A DNA stretch of 64,000 nucleotides from Panopea generosa (lineage: Eukaryota; Mollusca; Bivalvia; Adapedonta; Hiatellidae): positions 19,073,406 to 19,137,405 of the forward strand of contig CM055908.1 of assembly GCA_029582155.1 (NCBI GenBank), in the 5' to 3' direction. A program made the position numbers and the translations under genes. The notes under the pieces were generated by a model. It was not told the origin of the DNA. It saw nothing but the letters and a program-made list of their open reading frames with translations, and did no database searches. The first letter of the stretch is position 1, and every line of letters begins with the position of its first letter. Below, in pieces: positions 33,506 to 46,590 of the stretch.

Positions 33506-35870
33506 ATTATCATACATGATAATACACAAGTACCCCTACAGGAAATACCATGCATGGAAAAACACAAGCATCCCAATAGGAATAATAATTATCATACATG
33601 GCAATACACAAGTGTCCCTATAGGAAATATCATACATGGGAAAAAATAAGCATCCCCATAGGAATAATAATTATCATACATGGCAATGTACAAGCATCTC
33701 CATAAAAATTAGCATGCATGCAACATACAAACATCCCCATAGGAACTATCATGCATGACAATACACAAGTATACCCCTATAGGAAATATCATGCATGGAA
33801 AAACACAACAATCACCATAGGAATTATAAATATAAAACATGGCAATACACAAGTGTCCCTATAGGAAATACCATACATGGAAAACACACGCATCCTCATA
33901 GGAACTATCGTGCATGGCAATACACAAGTTTACTCATAGGAACTATCATGCATGGCAATACACAATATCACCATAGGAACTACCATGAATGGCAATACAC
34001 AAGTATCCCCATAGTATGTATATGCATGACAATATACAAGTACCCCATAGGAACTATCATGCATGGTAATACATAGGTATCCCCATAGGAACTATCATGC
34101 ATGGAAATACACAAGTATACTAATAGGAACTATCATGCATGGCAATACACAAATATCACCATAGGAACTACCATGAATGGCAATACACAAGTATCCCCAT
34201 AGAATCTATCATGCATGACAATATACAAGTACCCCATAGGAACTATCATACATGGTAATACACAGGTATCCCGCTAGGAACTATCATGTATGGCAATACA
34301 CAAGTATCCCCATAGGAACTATCAAGCATGGTAATACACAAGTAGTCCCATAGGAACTATCACGCATGACAATGTACAATCAGCCCCATAGGAACAATAA
34401 TAATAATACATGATAAATCTCAAGTATCTTTTATAAGAATCATAAATATCATACATGTTAATACACAAGTACCCCTATAAGAAATATCATGCATGGGGAA
34501 ACACAAGCATCCCTGTATGGCAATACACAAATTTTCCTTTAAGAATTACTATGCATGACAATAAACAAGCATCCCCATAGGAATAATAAATATCATAGAT
34601 GGCAATACACAAGTTATAATCTCCATAGGAATTATCATGTATGACAATACACAAATATTCCTATAGAAATTGTCATGCATGACAATACACACGTATCTCC
34701 ATAAGAATTATAATTATCCTGCATGGCAATACACAAACATCCCCATAGGAATAATAAATATCATAGATGGTAATACACAAGTTATTATCTCCATAGGATT
34801 TATCATGTATGGCAATACACAAATATTCCTATAGGAATTATCATGCAATGCAAGACACAAACATCCCCATAGGAAATATGCTGTATGGAAATACACAATC
34901 ATCCCCATAGGAAATATGCTGTATGGCAATACACACGTTTATTCATAGGAACTATCATGCACGGCAATACACAAGTATCACCATAGGAACTACCATGAAT
35001 GGTAATACACAGGTATCCTCATAGGAACTATCATGCATGACAATACACAAGCATCTTCATAGGAATTATATTTATCATGCAAGGCAAGAAACAAACATCC
35101 CCATAGGTAAAATGCTGTATGGCAATACACACACATTCCCATTGGAAATATCCTGTATGGCAATACAAAAACATCTCCATTGGAAATAACCTGTATGGCA
35201 ATACACAATCATTCCCATAGAAAATATGCTGTATGGAAATACACAATCATCCCCATAGGAAATATGCTGTGTGGCAATACACAAGTTTACTCATAGGAAC
35301 TGTCATGCATGGCAATACACAAGTATCACCATAGGAACTACCATGACTGACAATAAACAAGTATCCCCATTGAATCTATCATGCATGACAATATACAAGT
35401 ACCCTATAGGAACTATCATGCATGGTAATACACAGGTATCCCCATAGGAACTATCATGCATGACAATACAAAGCATCTCCATAGGAATTATAATTATCAT
35501 GCAAGGCAAGACACAAACATCCCCATAGGAAATATGCTGTATGGCAATACACAAACATCCCCATTGGAAATATGCTGTATGGCAATACACACACATCTCC
35601 ATTGGAAATATCCTGTATGGCAATACACAAACATCCCCATTAGAAATATCCTGTATGGCAATACACAATCATCCCCATAGAAAATATGCTGTATGGCAAT
35701 AAACAATCATCCCCATAGGAAATATGCTGTATGGAAATGCACAATCATCCCCAATGGGGATATCTTGTATGGCAATACACAATCACCCGCATAGGAAATA
35801 TCATGTTTGGCAATACACAATCATTCCCATTGGAAATCCTGTATGGTAATACACAAACATCTCCATAGGA
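33506..35870. repeat. 38-bp minisatellite, about 62 units
   Basis: The unit is 'tatcatgcatggcaatacac' plus 'aagtatccccataggaac'. In the left part the 'atcatgcatgg' type prevails; from about 34860 a 'atgctgtatggcaatacaca' type with 'atcatcccc' becomes common. Unit length varies (37 to about 49 bp) through insertions such as 'ataataaat'. Open frames on both strands (His/Tyr-rich or Cys/Met-rich, up to 121 residues) are artefacts. Confidence 0.95.
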
Positions 35871-37239
35871 TTCATTGCTGGATATAAAGTCATCAAACAT
35901 TTTAGTTAGACTGCTGGTCAAAATCCGAAAGTGTTTCTATTCCTTTCAGTACAATGGGATTTTCAAACTTTATCTGTTAGACAATCATTAAAATTGTTTG
36001 ATTTAAGTAAATATTGTAATTTTCTTGTTGAATTGACCAAATATTTGATAGTTTGAATCCAAATTTCAGAAGTATTGATGAATTTAGACTCTTTTCACAT
36101 TTACATATCATGGAAAGAGTGTCATTTCATTTTTTTTTCTGTGGAAAAAGGCAAAATCTGTGAGCGGCGGATCAAAGAAACTTTTAGACTTTTATGTGAA
36201 CTGTTATTAACACTAATTGCCTTATTGTCTATTTTTCGGAAGTCGTAGAAATATTTGCTTACAAATCAAGACAACATACATACACTGAAAAGGCATCAAC
36301 GTAGCATGCGATTTGTTTTCAGAACAAGTTTTAAAAACAAGTCAGAAAGTGGTACATGACTATTCTAAAATCTATTTTATCTATGTTCACTTACCAAATA
36401 AATATTAAAATTTAGGCATCTTAGACGCATTCTTATTTAAAGATTTACGTCTTTGAAATAATTCATAGTTTGTAAAAAGAATTGGTGTTAAAATAGCAAC
36501 ATAAAAATCGTAAGATAACATTATTCATAAACTCGGTGTTTAAAACACAATAATGTATATTACACAGTCAATAGTGCAATTGAAAGATCGAAAAACTACT
36601 CTCGTACTACTTTTAGAAACCGTAATAACATCTGAAAAAAAAATCCTTGAAAGCAACCAGATTATGCTGTAAATAGTGTTTCATGTGCGGTAATGAAATA
36701 TGGAAACCCCTCACAACCCTAACACCGACTGCAGCGGTATTCTAATTTCCAGCAACACTATATGAGCATCGGGAGTCCAATGGAACAGAGATTATAACAA
36801 CACTGAGTCAAAGCAATGGCGGCGTTTTAAGACCGCAGCACAATACGTTAGACTTTTGTATAGTTTTCAATTGATCGGACAAAAACGTTATCGTTTTGAA
36901 ACGCATCCAAAGACAGATCATGCAAGCGTCGATATTACTGAGTCTGTTCTGACACACAATGGGATTATATACTGGACTCTGTTCTGAAACTCGACAGTAT
37001 AATAGACTCAATGCTAAGTACATCCGGACATATAATTATATATCTGAATTGAAAACGTTTGAAATAGCTATTACACATTTTAAATAAAAATATGATTATT
37101 CACGTTATATCCCACCCTCTTCTCAGTACACTAATGTTTGAAAGCGCTTGCATCAATAATTTTTATCAAGTATAATACTGTTTGTCATTTATAATAACGA
37201 TGTTTATCTGTATATCGCAAATATGGCAAAGATTTTAAG
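35871..37239. other. Intergenic, nothing recognised
   Basis: The minus open frame 36808-37023 (71 residues) has no family signature. Confidence 0.35.
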
Positions 37240-37420
37240 CGAGGCGGTAGTGTAATGGAGAGAGTGTTAGCCGCTCACGCCAGAGGTTGCGGGTTCAACC
37301 CCGATGCCTCTCATAAAACAACACTTAGTACTGGTTCTTCCCAGGAAGCGGACTCGAGAGCGGTTCATATAAGCTCTGAGCTTTCATCACAATCGAGCTA
37401 AAATGAATTAGTTTAAACTA
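37240..37420 (+). mobile_element. SINE family A, fullest uninterrupted copy
   Basis: tRNA-like head: GAGGCGGTAGTGTAATGGAG (box A-like) and GTTGCGGGTTCAACCCC (box B-like). Body: 'gatgcctctcataaaacaac', 'ttcttcccaggaagcggact'. Tail: 'catataagctctgagctttc', 'atcacaatcgagctaaaatg'. It was used as the reference for the other A copies at 5885, 6617-7090 and 7224. Confidence 0.8.
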
Positions 37421-37500
37421 ACGAATGGCAAAGAAAAATCTTGAACTTCATTCTGAGGAAAATAAGAATGAAAAACCATTTACGATCCTACAGATTTTAT

Positions 37501-37525
37501 GGGGGGGGGGGGGGGGGGGGGGGGG
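37501..37525 (+). repeat. Poly-G run (25)
   Basis: An uninterrupted G homopolymer in otherwise AT-rich sequence. Confidence 0.9.
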
Positions 37526-37529
37526 TGTG

Positions 37530-39050
37530 AGAAAATTTAATCTTTTTAATAGAGAACTTTTATATGAAATATGAATATTTTTCAACAACCTTGGAAAAAA
37601 ACATTTACATTAAAACATGCAATTAAAGTTCATTATTTCTATAGACAAACATTGAAAGATTAAAAATGACGCTATATATTAAATCAATCAATCAGTCGAT
37701 AAATTCAATAGTAAAATAATACCAAACATGATCGTAATTCGTCTTATTTCTAAATGTCTACATATTTCAAAACATTCTTTCCCTTTGTTAAAAGTGTATC
37801 GTTCTTTTAGAAAGAAATCATTGTATGATTGGAAATACAGCAACCATACATGAGGTAAATCACACATTAACACGAAACTTTATTTAAAATTATTTTGATA
37901 GGTAACTTCACAACGTTCATACATACATTATATAAACATAACAATGTGCTGTGTAAAAAATCATATTTCTTATAACAATACATTTAAAGAATACATGTGT
38001 ATAATAAATTTTCTCTAATAATGAACATGTCACTTCACAAACGTCCTAATAATTAAACATTGCAATTCCATACACATGTATTACATACTGATATATTGAG
38101 TGATGAATTACTATATTTTAATCACACAAACACATGTTTACAACTTCTTTATATAAAAAGCGGTTAATATAAGTTTAAGAATGCTGGCTAGGAAGTGTGC
38201 AGATATTCATGGTTTTGAATTTTATATATAATATTGCCGTTGCTCTTCTTGTAAGAAACCATAATTTTGTTGCAGACTTGTGAACATTCAAAAATTTAAG
38301 TCACAATCATATCCCTTTAGCAAGATTTCCTTTATGATTTGTTTCCACTTTTGGCATCATTTTATACCAACTTTAAATGGTTTAAATATTTTTTTTCAAA
38401 GCAAAATAATTTTGTTCTTTTTGAATAGTTGTACAAGCACATGACTGTATGTATTAGACTATTTTTAAGATAAAACCTAACCTTGATGATTTTCTGATGT
38501 TATCAAATATAAACATATTTTTTTACAAAATAACCATAAACTATTTCAGTTAATTTGACAGATATATATTTTTAAATGCTCGCACACACCTATATTCAGT
38601 CTGAAAGTGCTTACATAGGACCGAACTAAAAAAATGGCTAATTAGTCCAAGTTTTATTTTTAATGTGTTTTTGTTAAAAAACATACCAAAACATTGTGGG
38701 ATATATCCAATGCTAAGAAAGATTATGTAAGAGAAACGTGTTCTCAGTGTAGTTTTTTTTTTAAAGTTTTAAAGATGTGTTTTTTATTATCATGCTCATC
38801 TTTAAGATCAGTTTCATACATATAATAGAATGACATTTAAAAGACATCTAAAATAACACTCAGCATTTAATACACACACGCGAGTGAATCATGACCACTG
38901 CCACACTGTGCGTTATTGTCCTACTGGTATATCTCACAACGTCGATTGTTTATGACTAACAGTAACCAAGGTTTAGTTTGTCAAAAGTTGTATAAAAATG
39001 AATATCATATACCATTACATATAAATTACACTTACGATATATGAAAACGC
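37530..39050. other. AT-rich intergenic, nothing recognised
   Basis: The minus open frame 37688-37873 has no family signature. Confidence 0.35.
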
Positions 39051-39052
39051 AA

Positions 39053-39187
39053 CACATGAGGAGATGTGAAAACGAAATACAGGAGGAGATGTGAAAACGA
39101 AATACAGGAGGAGATGTGAAAACGCAATGAAATACAGGAGATGTGAAAACGCAATACAGGAGGAGATGTGAAAACGCAATACAGGGT
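39053..39187. repeat. 25-bp tandem array, about 5 units
   Basis: Units of 'aggaggagatgtgaaaacgc' plus 'aatac'. The minus-strand open frame 39015-39248 through it is an artefact. Confidence 0.9.
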
Positions 39188-39290
39188 TAAAAGGGGACTT
39201 ACATGGAAATAAAAAAAGGTGACACGAATGCAGGAGGTACCAAATCATTCAGTAAACAACCAATAGCATCAACGGACACTAATAACTGAG

Positions 39291-39470
39291 GGAATATGGA
39301 CTAATTACTGTAGGATATATGGACTAATTATTGTAGGATATATGGACTAATTATTGTAGGAAATATGGACTAATTACTGTAGGATATATGGACTAATTAT
39401 TGTAGGATATATGGACTAATTACTGTAGGATATATGGACTACTCACTGTGGGATATATGGATATATACGC
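39291..39470. repeat. 23-bp tandem array, about 7-8 units
   Basis: Units of 'ggatatatggactaattact' plus 'gta', with act/att variation; the last units are degenerate ('ctactcactgtgg'). Confidence 0.9.
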
Positions 39471-39539
39471 TCGTGGTCGATATGTTTAGGTTTATTTCTT
39501 CCTGTGTTGCTTTTTCATATCTTTTGGGCGTGGTTTACA

Positions 39540-40250
39540 AATTCTTAAACTCTCTTGTTGGTCCCCTACCGGTTTTACCAGATGAAACTATAGGTTTGCC
39601 CTCCGTCCGTCCGCTCAGAAAGTGTGGTAGCTATGACAATACAATTATGTCCGTTGTCCGGAACTTTTACTAAAAAAATATCAAAGCTAAAATTGTAAAA
39701 CTTTACATGTTGATAGAGGGCATTAAGGAGATAATGCAGGTCATTTTATTTCTTTAGTCGGACATATTAGGTTGATGTTTCGCTGATATGCCAATAAACG
39801 TGTAAAACTTGTAAGCCATGGCAACACAATAAGTAGAATTACAGATACAACCTGGATCCTGAGATAACAATAGAGTATCCAAGCTACTATTGCGAAACTT
39901 TGCATGTAGATAGAGAAAAATCATGAAGAGCCTTTTAAAAACTCAGCGGACAAAAAAATGTGGTTGCTATGGCAACACAATTGATAACAGATACAACCTG
40001 GATCCTATAATACAAAAAATATCTAACCTACATTTATGAAACTTTTCATGTGGACAGAGAGTAATAAGAACATCATGTGCATCATTTAATCTTTTTTTTC
40101 AGTCTATCTATATGTCAAGTTCCACAAATCTAGATTACATACTTTTGAAGTTATAGCAGTATCCAGAATTTCAGTACGGACAGACAGTTATTTAACCAAT
40201 TTTGTTGCCATACCAACCGCATTTTTCTCATGGCACTGCAAATGTTATGT
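39540..40250 (+). repeat. Degenerate tandem dispersed repeat, unit about 150-200 bp
   Basis: Three related units near 39610, 39815 and 39958 share 'gctatg.caa.aca', 'cagatacaacctggatcct', 'gaaacttt.catgt..ata.ag'. It begins with 'cctccgtccgtccgctcaga'. No coding capacity. Confidence 0.6.
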
Positions 40251-41447
40251 CACCATTTATAGATACAAGCCCTTCGAAACTCTAACTACGTGTACGTTAA
40301 CGAAGTCCTACCTGTATACCGGTAAGGGATGCTTGCAATGATCCACTGTCTTGTTATATATGTTTATACTAACAACTAAGTTCATTTGCAATGCATGTTC
40401 ACTACCGGTTCTAAGTTGGTTCAACTATGTATCTGTGTGAAACATGGTGAATATCCAACGAATAATGAGACCATCAAATATATAGCAGTATAAATCACCT
40501 ATACTCTCACGAAAACCCTACCACTGATCTTTCTTGGATAAATTGTAAGTATACCTAACAAAAATTCTAAGTCCCACACTTTTAAACGTTTGCTATTTTC
40601 TATGGCCATAGGAATAAACCGATGAAATTTCGTCTGATAACATCTGTGTACATTTAACTGAAATGCCGTAGCATACCTAATTATTCACCTTCTTATTGTT
40701 ATTCAATTTTGTATATACATGTAAATGCATATAATTATTGTCATTTATACTTGTACACTTCCTTCGTTTTCACTGGCGTCTTTCCCAACTCAACACAAGC
40801 TTGAATGAATGTCCGCGTCTCCACCTTAATCTCTGAACTCGTACTGACGCTGCGATTTATTTTTCATATACTCCCGCTTAACACAAAATACTCGTCTATT
40901 TGTCATGCGAACGCCACATAACTTTCACAGATTGACGTCAAAATCGTAACGTCTAGATGATGTTAATTATAATGTTTTCCATATGTTCCCATGTTTTCAC
41001 AACTAGTATTTATATTAATGGTTGTATTTGTTACCACATTAAGACGTGTTCCGGGTACACTATACGCGACAACTCCAACAAGAATCATCATACAACTACT
41101 TAACACTTATTATTTCTTTGTTGTTATGAATCACGAGAGGTTTCTTTACGCTTTGTACCAAATTTGAAGGAATATCGTAAGGGATATTGTCGGTTTCTTT
41201 GTCGCATAATTGAATACACTTTATTGTTATGTTATAATTCCCTTGTCTGAGGAAATGAAGATAGAATTATTATTATCATAGTCACATTGTCCTTAACATT
41301 CATGACATGTTAAAAAACCTTTTTTCTCTATATTGCAGTGTCCGAAATTGTGGTATAGTTTCACAACTTTCTTTGCAACAACTGCATTTTTGGGATAAAA
41401 AATGAGACGCGTAATTCGTTTATTGCCCTCTCTACCTGCGGGCAACA
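40251..41447. other. Intergenic downstream of the macrodomain gene
   Basis: Nothing recognised; AT-rich without open frames of note. Confidence 0.4.
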
Positions 41448-41453
41448 TTTATT
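41448..41453 (-). promoter_or_regulatory. Candidate polyadenylation signal AATAAA
   Basis: AATAAA on the minus strand, about 70 bases after the stop codon of the macrodomain gene's last exon. The motif is common by chance in AT-rich sequence, so support is positional only. Confidence 0.4.
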
Positions 41454-41524
41454 TTTAAAGTATTTTTTTTTCTTAGTTGTCGCAGTAGCCATACTTTCCT
41501 GACAAAAATCTTTACTTTTGATTA

Positions 41525-41793
41525 TTAAACATATATTCCGCGTCTGCCTTTTTTCTTTTCCTTTTTCTTTTTCTTATCGACTGTCTGCCATATTTCAGCT
41601 GGCGATGCTGGTGTGACATAGCTCCGACAATAGGCATCAGTTAATTCCTTCAGCAAATATACAACACCGACATCATTGCCTATCAGGTGAATTGCTTGTA
41701 ATTGTTTGGGAACCGACTTTCTGTCCGCACAAAAATCTGTTACTCCATCAATTAGCGCCTTGCAACAAGCGCCCACGTCAGTATACTCGTCAC
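41525..41793 (-). CDS. PARP14-like macrodomain gene, last exon
   Basis: This exon completes the second macrodomain and ends the protein. The acceptor is '...catattccag'-like: the intron ends in ATTCCAG and the exon begins GTGACGAG. The leading GT joins the G left by the previous exon, giving GGDEYTDVGACCKALIDGV, then the terminal helix and strand (LQAIHLIGNDVGVVYLL, AYCRSY). Of its 269 bases, 267 after the two junction bases make 89 codons including TAA at 41525-41527. The tail after SPAEIWQTVD is a lysine-rich stretch (KKKKKEKKKGRR) and no PARP catalytic domain follows, although PARP14 itself has WWE and catalytic domains there. The loop equivalent to the usual G-I-F-G-F-P is replaced by GDEYTDV. 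A decayed paralogue of this exon is at 60919..60765. Confidence 0.85.
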
Positions 41794-42497
41794 CTGGAAT
41801 GTATAGTTTGTTTAAATAATTATTTATTTTAATCTAATTTACCGGACAGTTTGATATTCTTTATTTTATTTACATGCGTAAACATATTGCATTCTATTTT
41901 AATTTTGCATATTCTTTATTTTGGCAAAATTGGAGATTAACTTTTTGTCAACTTTTAATTCACACAGCAACCGAGTTTCAACATACTTTTTCATTTTCTT
42001 GGAGCTAATCAAGAACATTATGACTGCCAATGATTATTCGACACACACTCGTTTCATTCATCATTTTGTATGCTTACTAATTGTAAATCTGTCAAACACA
42101 TGGAATGAGAAAAAAGTGCACTGAACTGGAATATCAGACATCGTCGTTTACCTATTTGGCACACATCGAGTTTGCTTCATTAACGCGGCAGTTTACTTTC
42201 ATTCAACAAATCCAACTTTTGACTAGTATCACATAATACATCGTGAACTAAATTGAATCACCAATTATCTGCTGAATTTTGAACATCTTTAAAACTGATT
42301 AATAATTGAATCCACAAAAGCATGACTATATGACTCAAGGCTGTTTACTTAATAATATTCTTCCATAAAATTCTAACTCTAGCCTTATGAGATTTTATGG
42401 TTTATGTTTATGCGTGTATACACATGTAATTATTACATTGTCGTACATTTGTATGTGTCAAATAGCAAAACTTTAACATATATAAAAGTCAGTTTAC
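41794..42497 (-). other. Intron 3 of the macrodomain gene (704 bp, phase 1)
   Basis: Donor GTAAAC after ATGG at 42498; acceptor ATTCCAG before 41793. Phase 1. The open frames inside have no family signature. Confidence 0.75.
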
Positions 42498-43667
42498 CCA
42501 TTCCAAGTAGTGGAATCCCGATTGTTCGTATTTTTTGGTGTGTGCATGTTATCTTCAGAATAGTTCTAACAGTAGCACTGAGCTGAGACTTGATCTCCTT
42601 TTCTCTAACATATCTCTTCCATCTTGGGGCAACCGTGTGAATGACATATTTAAAGGGCGGCCATTTACCGTTAGAATTATCATGATCATCTTCGACAGAA
42701 GTACAGTATGCCTCGGTTATTTTCAGATGTTTGTCGAGTAATTTTCGATGTTTCGCTGCATAAGACGGTCCGCATATCGTACCAATAGCTTGGGCGATTT
42801 TCCCGTTTCCTCTGCAAAATTCATCTTCAATACTCACTACAGCATCAACATTTACCTTTGATATGTCGTCAAGGTAGACGAGTATGCAAAACTCAGTTGA
42901 AAAAGGATAAAATTCATAGGGATTACGTTGGTCGCCATGTACACTTAATTCCGATATTGATGAACTCGCGATAACGGACTGAGAATGGGGAGCACTAGCT
43001 TCATTAAAACCCTCATGGTACTGAAATAATGTGGGCTCCATTTCTAGAGAGGTTTGATCTGTGTGAATGCATGCTGCCGAGTCCTGTTTCAAAGCGTTTT
43101 CTTTTTTGTTCTTGGGTGCATCAGTGTATCCTGTTCTCGGCGATGTTGGTTTCGTTTTGCAAATCTTTAGTTGAAACTCTCCGTGTTCACCAATAGGTCT
43201 TTCGTCGATTCCATGTACACTCTCGGATTTATCGTGTGTTGATCGTATTAACAACTCGGGACTCCCTGACCTATTACATATCGGAGCTGTATTCTTATTG
43301 GAACCACTTCCAAATCCATACTGCCCGTCGGACCCCTGGTACTGAACAGATTCCTTACTCTTTTGATATGTTCTCATATTCCTATCGAATTCCACTGTAT
43401 TTTTCTCTTCAAATTTGTCTTCATCCTCTTTGTCTGTTCTGTTCTCACCGTGATCATGTTTGTCACGTTTTGCTTTTGATTCATAATTTTCGATTGGAAT
43501 GACTACTAACACATTAGAAAATACGTTCTGGATTATTTGAACGATGTCATCATGGATATCAACAAAATGAATCTTTTTCAGGTGATTTGATCGTCCGCCT
43601 GAACTGAATTCACACACACCTCTGACATACTGCTCTGCACAAATATTTTTCGGCATACCAAAAATTC
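42498..43667 (-). CDS. PARP14-like macrodomain gene, exon joining two macrodomains
   Basis: 1170 bp, read 43667 to 42498. Acceptor TTTTTCTTTCAG precedes GAATTTTTGG. The first about 55 residues (IFGMPKNICAEQYVRGVCEF, then LKKIHFVDIHDDIVQIIQ) are the C-terminal half of macrodomain 1, completing the fold begun in the upstream exon. Then comes a linker of about 215 residues rich in K, E, D, S and N, probably disordered. From about residue 272 the second macrodomain starts (CILVYLDDISKVNVDAVVSI ... FKYVIHTVAPRWKRY ... IRTIGIPLLGMG). In macrodomain 2 the usual ligand-contacting NAAN is replaced by SIED and the glycine-rich GGGVA by RGNGKIA, so ADP-ribose binding may be altered or lost. The exon starts and ends in phase 1, so it can be duplicated or skipped without changing frame. 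Macrodomains bind or hydrolyse ADP-ribose on proteins or nucleic acids; this role is inferred from the family. Confidence 0.88.
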
Positions 43668-46590
43668 CTGAAAGAAAAATGGAGAAGCTATCCGAACAAC
43701 AATACATACAATTATTAACTAATCGACGACAAACGCAGCTAACTACAACTCAAGTCTGACATATACAAGTTGAAGATTTCAGCTACAGTTTTTATATATC
43801 CTGACGTATAATGAATGCATTGAGGATTGAGTTTCACTAATATTTTCATAACTATGTAATTTTTTTAATGTTTACATATGCATTGATCGTAATTGTTTTA
43901 TTTCAATCAGTGTTTATCTCTTGAGATTTTTCATGTTTAAATTTTGTTTTTACGAGTTTGTCCCAAAATAGCGTAAATAAATCAACCAATAAAGGTATGC
44001 GATACGATAATGAAACTTTGCAATTATGTTCCACCAGGCACTTCGAATAAGCTGACATATTTTATTGCTACTAGGTCAATTATCCATCCTATTACAGTGA
44101 GTTTTTGTAACCGCAGGTATGACCTTACGACCGAACCCTAAAATTATTAATCGTATTTATCATTCCCGTTACCAAAATTTGATACTGTTTGGGTAAATGT
44201 ACTCACATTTACAAACAAATTGAAATGCCGGTAACGTCGATAATTGCCGTGTATGTGTGCGAAGTTCCTAGCGTTACTAAGTGTGACATAATGATATCAA
44301 ATCGAAAAGTATCGACTGTTACAGTGTACTCAAAATGGCTACGTCGGGTGACGTTACGGACCACAGAATTGTGATAAAATAGTATTTGCAGCGGCGAAAT
44401 ACCTCTGGACAGACTATTTTATGAAATGGAAATGTCAGAAAGTCACAGGAATGCCTCACAAATCTTATCTATAAGTGTCATAAACGCTTTTCGACCGGGT
44501 GGATAGCAGAATGTTTCAACACTTAAGGTCGACAACGTGATAACCAGCGAATGCTTAACGTCATCAGGACGGACCGTTGCCAAACTGCTCGCGAATTCGC
44601 ATATATTTAGGACGTAAGCCGATCATCCATGCAAGAATTATTTATATAAATGTTTCAATGTCTCACGTATGTGCGGGGTTGGTATCTTGATTACTCACGG
44701 AGAAACACTTTGAGAAGAACCAATGAATGACGTTATTTTAGTGTTAATGACATTACACGACCTGGGCCGTAACACAGTGTCTCGTGATGTTGTTTCGTCT
44801 GTGAAATGCATAGTTTTATGTATACAGTATTGCACTTTTCACATTATAATGTTAAATGATTATACAATCGAAATATCAAGTTTGTTGATTTCAATAACGT
44901 TAAATTTGTCTAGTATAAACCTACGCTATTTTGGGACAACCAACGTACTTCGCGTAGTTAAGTCGAAACTGATAGCGTACGATGAAGAGCAAGTCCATTT
45001 TAGAAATCAGAACTACAATTTTAGAACTATATTTTTGTAATGGGGTTTACCGCTATTTTCATCAAAGTACATGTTATGAATATGGTATATTTGAGGAAGT
45101 ATTAGGATTTATCTGAGTAACTTTCAAATTTTTCTCACATTAGAGTTTGCAATGAGCTGCGCCACGACCTCAAAAGTGAAAGGTAAGTGATTTGGATACG
45201 ACAGCGCCTTCAACGACTCACAGAAGACTGTCCAGTATTTACATGACATATAGCAGTAAGGAAACTCAATTGATTAACTGACAACAATACATTACATTTA
45301 AGGTTTGTATGCATAAAACTGAGACAATATAATCCACGAAAAACTATCGACCCAAATATTCTAACTTTGTAGGCTTATTGTAGCACTGCTATTTGACTAA
45401 TGAGTTTCAACTACAGAGACAACACAATACACACTATATTTTTTTACTGATACTTGCTATGTACGACGATGTCCAAGACTGGGATTATGTACAGTATTTG
45501 TAAAAGAAGGTCGTTGGAGTTGAACACCATGAAGATAAGAACAACTGGGCCCCATATTGATATTTTCAAACAAGTTCAGTCAAAATCATTTTAAAGTTAA
45601 GGAGAAGTGCTGACAAGATTTACAATTAAAATTATAAAATGGCAATTACTTTGCCAAACTCGACTGGCGATAACGAAACGATAATATGACTTTATACTGA
45701 AACTCCATAGCAAATTTGGTTAAAATCGATTGCAACGTTTAAAGGTTATGTCGAAAAGATTGACCATTAAATATAATGTATCGGCCATAACTTCGACCAA
45801 AGTAGATGGACCAGAACACGGCGACAATATGTATGACTAGACTTCATCTATTTATACTCGCTAGCAAGTCTGGCTAAATGAGATAAGACGTAGCAGACTA
45901 GAGATTGTAATTGTTGAGACCTGACCATTATTTATGAAATTAACAATGTTGCGATCCTCGCGATGGCTTCTGAAAAATGAGTCAAAAGTAGAATCACAAC
46001 GATGTTTATGTTAAAATAGATACTCATTACTACGATTTTTTTCTCTCCGGTGAATGTCAAAACGAAGTTAGAATACACTTAGATGTACTGCTAACTATAC
46101 ATTTACATTCTTGCATTTTCTCAGAAAAGCTTGAACTGATTGAGACAAACTTTTGATGATAAAGACATCAGACATTGTGTTTTATATTTCATCAATTTCA
46201 TTTAGAAACAGTAACTTTTAGTACTTTACAAACAGCGTTATAAAAGTTAACGACGGTAAATAAAAAAAAATCACATTTGTAAAGACACCATGTGTAGCAC
46301 GGTAGGAGGTGTTAACAAAAGTAACACCTATTACTAGTAGTGTGCATGGCCGCCATTTGCACATAGTTTAAGAATTTTCGGATGGACAATCGACAGTGGA
46401 CAACTTAGCTCATAATATAATAAACACTTTCGTTTATTTTACTAAATATTTAAACTACATCGCATGTATAATTTTTTTTTATATTATTCAAAAAAATGCT
46501 ACGTACATTTTATAATAATTCATGAGTTTATCACGTCAACACTTGTTATCGCAAATATCAAGACTATTGCCAATTAAAGAAAATTCTCAC
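43668..46590 (-). other. Intron 2 of the macrodomain gene (2923 bp, phase 1)
   Basis: Donor GTGAGA after GCGCAG (46591) and acceptor TTTCTTTCAG at 43668. Splicing joins ...IPSISA-G and GA-ATT, restoring GIPSISAGIFGMPK, the standard macrodomain loop. 45560-45970 within it is a degenerate repeat with 'aaatttggttaaaatcga' type words. The open frame 44723-45040 on the opposite strand has no family signature. Confidence 0.85.
45560..45970 (+). repeat. Degenerate dispersed repeat in intron 2
   Basis: Two loosely repeated units with 'caagttcagtcaaaatcatt'/'caaatttggttaaaatcgat', 'gttaaggag'/'gtttaaagg' and 'tgtcgaaaagattgaccatt', then tactttgac-type words. These are characteristic of anonymous mollusc tandem-dispersed repeats (recalled). 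Confidence 0.4.

Noticed and set aside
33795..35706. Cys/Met/Tyr-rich frames that look like small secreted cysteine-rich proteins
   Set aside because: They are frames through the 38-bp minisatellite; overlapping alternatives exist on both strands.
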